This document shows, piece after piece, positions 61,848 to 64,000 of a stretch of DNA of 64,000 nucleotides. The notes under the pieces were generated by a model. That model worked only from the letters and a program-made list of their open reading frames with translations, ran no database searches and was not told the origin of the DNA. Origin of the DNA: Photobacterium ganghwense (GTDB lineage Bacteria > Pseudomonadota > Gammaproteobacteria > Enterobacterales > Vibrionaceae). The DNA lies in assembly GCF_003025595.1 (NCBI RefSeq), contig NZ_PYMI01000003.1, positions 434,001 to 498,000 on the forward strand, given 5' to 3'. The stretch's first letter is position 1. Every line of letters begins with the position of its first letter. Position numbers and translations under genes: made by a program.

Positions 61848-63275
61848 TTAAGCCTCTGTTGTTTGGGTTCCTGCAGGCTGGGCTCCTGAGCTTTGAGTTT
61901 CTGAGTTTTGAGTTCCAGAGGTTTGGGACTGAGTATATTGGGTCTCAGTTTTTTGGATCCCAATCTTATTGCTCTTGGCTGCGCTATTGACCGAATTTGA
62001 CAGCAAAATCGCCATCAGTTTACGGCCTAACAGCACCAAACTACATGGCAGAAACCAGCAGGCATGGGCACTGTACAGAGGTAACCACTCGGACAGTAAA
62101 GAGTCCAGATTCGCTGGCATCATCTCCAGGATACTCATGGCATCCAGCGTGCCGAAAGCGAAGGCGACAGTGATCACCGCGACATATGTTGCCTGATACT
62201 GTTTGTCTGCTGGGTAGAACAGCGCGGCCAAAATCAGTGCGATTGCCACCGGGCAGAGTACCAGAATGGCAGGCAGGCTCAGCGCGAGAATTTGTTCTAG
62301 TCCTACATTGGCAATCAGGGCTGTTACCAGCACAACGATGGTGGCGCTACGGCGGAAAGGGACGTTGAACGTCTGCTGATAGTATTCAGTACAAGCATTG
62401 GTCAGGCCGACAGTTGTTGTCAGACAAGCCATGATGATAATCGCGGCCAGCAAAAATTGTCCGAAGCCACCGAAGCTGTGCGCGACGTAGCGGCTCAGCA
62501 ATTCACCACCGTTGGTGACCCCTTCCGCTATCGGGGCGGAGGTTGCGCCAACGTAACCCATGGCCAGATAGCACAATCCCATCAGGAAGGCATAAATCAG
62601 AGCCACTTTCAGAGTAATGCGGCGAACGGTAGATGCTGCTGTTACTCCCTTGTTGTTGATGTTTTTGATCACTACCCAGCCAAAGCCAACAGCAGCAATT
62701 GCATCCATGGTCATGTAACCCTGAACCAGCCCTTGCGTCAGTGCCAGATCTTCGAACTTGCCGATGGCTGCTTGTGGCGCAGCAAGGGGAGAGACCACGG
62801 CAGTGATGGCCAGCACGCACAGCATCAGAATTAACAGCGGGGTCATGATTTTGCCTATGTAATCCACCAGTTTTCCCGGATGAAAGGCCAGCAGCAGGGT
62901 CAGGGCACAGAACAGAACAGAAAAGGTCAGCAGGTGATCACCTGAAAAGAAAGGTTTGATGCCCATTTCGTACGCGACGGTGACCGCGCGCGGCATGCTG
63001 AATGCCGGGCCAACGGCTGTCAGCAATGCGACCCAGATCAGTGTGGCCAGCCAGGTTGGTAGTGGCTGAGTCAGCTGCTTGCTGTCACTCAGGCGGCCGA
63101 ACACGATCAGTGTCAGGGCAGGTAAGCCGACGGCGGTGATCAAAAAGCCCGCCATTGCCGGCATCAGCTGTTCACCGGCTTCCAGTCCTAGAAAAGGCGG
63201 AAAGATAATGTTCCCGGCACCGAGAAACATGGCGAAGGTCATGAGGCCGAGGGCCATTATGTCATTTGTTTTCAT
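61848..63275 (-). CDS. brnQ: Branched-chain amino acid sodium symporter BrnQ
   Basis: A 475-residue inner-membrane transporter (LIVCS family) for leucine, isoleucine and valine, with twelve predicted helices. MALGLMTFAMFLGAGNIIFPP at the N-terminus and TMDAIAAVGFGWVVIKNI near residue 190 are diagnostic. ATG at 63275 has AAGGA 9 bp upstream; an earlier ATG precedes that site. The C-terminal 33 residues are a Thr/Gln/Ser pentapeptide repeat (TQNSE, TQSSG, AQPAG, TQTTE), not a family feature. A short open frame with a branched-chain-residue run lies upstream as a likely regulatory leader. Confidence 0.95.
   Translation of the reverse strand: MKTNDIMALGLMTFAMFLGAGNIIFPPFLGLEAGEQLMPAMAGFLITAVGLPALTLIVFGRLSDSKQLTQPLPTWLATLIWVALLTAVGPAFSMPRAVTVAYEMGIKPFFSGDHLLTFSVLFCALTLLLAFHPGKLVDYIGKIMTPLLILMLCVLAITAVVSPLAAPQAAIGKFEDLALTQGLVQGYMTMDAIAAVGFGWVVIKNINNKGVTAASTVRRITLKVALIYAFLMGLCYLAMGYVGATSAPIAEGVTNGGELLSRYVAHSFGGFGQFLLAAIIIMACLTTTVGLTNACTEYYQQTFNVPFRRSATIVVLVTALIANVGLEQILALSLPAILVLCPVAIALILAALFYPADKQYQATYVAVITVAFAFGTLDAMSILEMMPANLDSLLSEWLPLYSAHACWFLPCSLVLLGRKLMAILLSNSVNSAAKSNKIGIQKTETQYTQSQTSGTQNSETQSSGAQPAGTQTTEA
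61851..61949 (-). repeat. 15-nt in-frame repeats encoding the BrnQ tail
   Basis: At least four 15-nt units encode TQxxE/G-type pentapeptides at the extreme C-terminus. Upstream residues TETQYTQSQTSG are weaker copies. Confidence 0.7.
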
Positions 63276-63311
63276 GGACGAATCCTTCTGCATACCAAAG
63301 TATTTTGCTTA

Positions 63312-63391
63312 GGACCGTCAGACAGCTGGGGAAAAATAAGATAGGTGTGCTCATCTTCCGTCAGCCTGGCTGACGGAATGTGCCGCCAGCC
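63312..63391 (-). promoter_or_regulatory. Attenuator-like alternative hairpins upstream of brnQ
   Basis: On the minus strand three segments can pair alternatively: GGCTGGCGG (63383-63391, touching the leader stop codon), CCGTCAGCC (63368-63376) and GGCTGACGG (63358-63366). Segments 1:2 and 2:3 exclude each other. A fourth CTGACGG lies at 63312-63321 and a U-rich run at 63332-63339. This is the layout of a translation-coupled attenuator, although the classical terminator-stem-plus-U-run is not perfect. Confidence 0.5.
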
Positions 63392-63513
63392 TAGATAACG
63401 ATGACCAAGACGACGACTGCGACGACAGATTGTGTTGCACGTAATACCGCACGCTTGGCTTTCGCCAAGAGCAAATCAGCAGATTTTGCGGGATTAGTGA
63501 AAATGTTCAGCAT
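63391..63513 (-). CDS. Putative brnQ leader peptide
   Basis: A 40-codon frame on the same strand as brnQ, ending 115 bp before it. The peptide starts MLNIFTNPAKSADLLLAK and ends with the run VVAVVVLVIVI directly before the stop codon, so nine of the last eleven residues are Val or Ile and one is Leu. That is the signature of branched-chain amino acid attenuation leaders such as those of ilv operons, and it precedes a branched-chain amino acid transporter. The stop codon touches the first arm of alternative hairpins. There is no good ribosome site before the ATG, which is the main weakness. Confidence 0.6.
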   Translation of the reverse strand: MLNIFTNPAKSADLLLAKAKRAVLRATQSVVAVVVLVIVI

Positions 63514-64000
63514 AAAAAGATTTATCAATTATTACGGGCAACGGACACAACATATAAGCAAATTCCGCCTCTGTAAACTGATTCATTGAATTTTTTAAGA
63601 ATTTCAGGCGAAAAAATCATCACAACTGACTCATTACATGCCGACGAAAACACCGAGAAAGCAGGGCTTGGCGGGCAAATAACCATGTCCAGCTCTGTTG
63701 TGGCTGTCATGCATTGGTAGCAGCCATGCATTGATAGCGGGCGTTGAATTGATAGGGGCGTTGGGGCCGGTACTTTCTGGTCTTGTGCTCGTTTTTGTTA
63801 TTGGTCTTGCTGTAAATCGAATATCCAATCAGGACGAGCTGTACGAGAACACCTTTCAATGCAGAGCCGTTTCGGTGAAATGTTTGAGGGAAAAGCGCGA
63901 TAAAAGCTATCTCTCATCGCGACATTTCCTGCTCAATTACAGCATTTCCTCTTCACTTACGGCCTGTTTTTGGAAAAAATTACGCATTTTCGGTAGACGG
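63514..64000. other. Window end, no supported gene
   Basis: A 487-bp stretch with a 17-nt tandem duplication (ATGCATTGGTAGCAGCC / ATGCATTGATAGCGGGC at about 63709-63742). A plus-strand frame from 63683 stays open to the window edge with a hydrophobic segment (VLSGLVLVFVIGLAV), but it has no ribosome site or family. The promoter of the brnQ leader transcript should be here. Confidence 0.35.

Noticed and set aside
63401..63589. Plus-strand frame starting MTKTTTATTD, reminiscent of a threonine-operon leader
   Set aside because: It is the antisense of the Val/Ile-rich brnQ leader (GAC/GTC complementarity), no threonine gene follows on the plus strand, and no ribosome site precedes it.
63683..64000. 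Plus-strand frame open to the window end with a hydrophobic segment
   Set aside because: No start codon with a ribosome site and no recognisable family; cannot be judged without the sequence beyond the edge.

Overview
The window looks like chromosome of a marine, facultatively anaerobic gammaproteobacterium, most likely Vibrionaceae and possibly Photobacterium-like. This is inferred from protein resemblance only: a complete Nrf nitrite-ammonification cluster, a TorT/TorS sensor pair, DUF3157 and DUF3541 proteins, a ToxR-type membrane regulator and a long BrnQ, at near 50% GC. No rRNA, tRNA, CRISPR array, phage or intact insertion sequence was seen.

Layout. 1-2.2 kb: end of treB and treC (trehalose uptake and hydrolysis). 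2.2-9.7 kb: small metabolic and detoxification genes (LysE exporter, riboflavin synthase homologue, SIMPL protein, PPOX flavoprotein, three consecutive GNAT acetyltransferases, DJ-1/PfpI protein), then a LysE/LysR divergent pair. 10.8-24.7 kb: lipoprotein S9 peptidase, SAM methyltransferase preceded by a degenerate 18-nt repeat array, MFS transporter with HSL-type esterase, DUF2391 membrane protein, YccS, HelD, a quinone-reductase-like dehydrogenase and MgsA. 24.9-30.4 kb: torT and torS, divergent, then a coiled-coil TPR membrane protein. 31-38 kb: S4 RNA-binding protein, YddG, IclR regulator with an arginase-family protein that has lost metal ligands, an LprI-MliC lysozyme-inhibitor fusion, DUF3157 and MobB. 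38-44 kb: DEDD exonuclease, EEP hydrolase, an isolated methylcitrate synthase, AlkB and DUF3541. 43.9-46.5 kb: the AmmeMemoRadiSam trio. 46.6-53.9 kb: glutaredoxin, an isolated nrfG, a PEP-CTERM-like protein, CHM isomerase, a rhombotarget lipoprotein, a META lipoprotein, OmpA, and an overlapping ToxR-like regulator/membrane-partner gene pair. 54-61.7 kb: nrfA divergent from nrfBCDE-nrfX-nrfF around an FNR-like site. 61.8-63.5 kb: brnQ preceded by an unannotated 40-residue leader peptide ending in a Val/Ile/Leu run, with attenuator-like hairpins.

How the genes work together. NrfA, fed by NrfB and the NrfCD quinol dehydrogenase and matured by NrfE/F/G and NrfX, reduces nitrite to ammonium. TorT/TorS sense TMAO, so anaerobic respiration is the main physiological theme, although torR and the TMAO reductase genes lie outside the window. 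The points most worth follow-up are the brnQ leader, the ToxR-like/partner pair next to nrf, the metal-ligand-deficient arginase homologue, the displaced nrfG, the AmmeMemoRadiSam trio, and the recurrent short degenerate tandem repeats (15-18 nt) that have reshaped protein tails and linkers and the region upstream of one gene.
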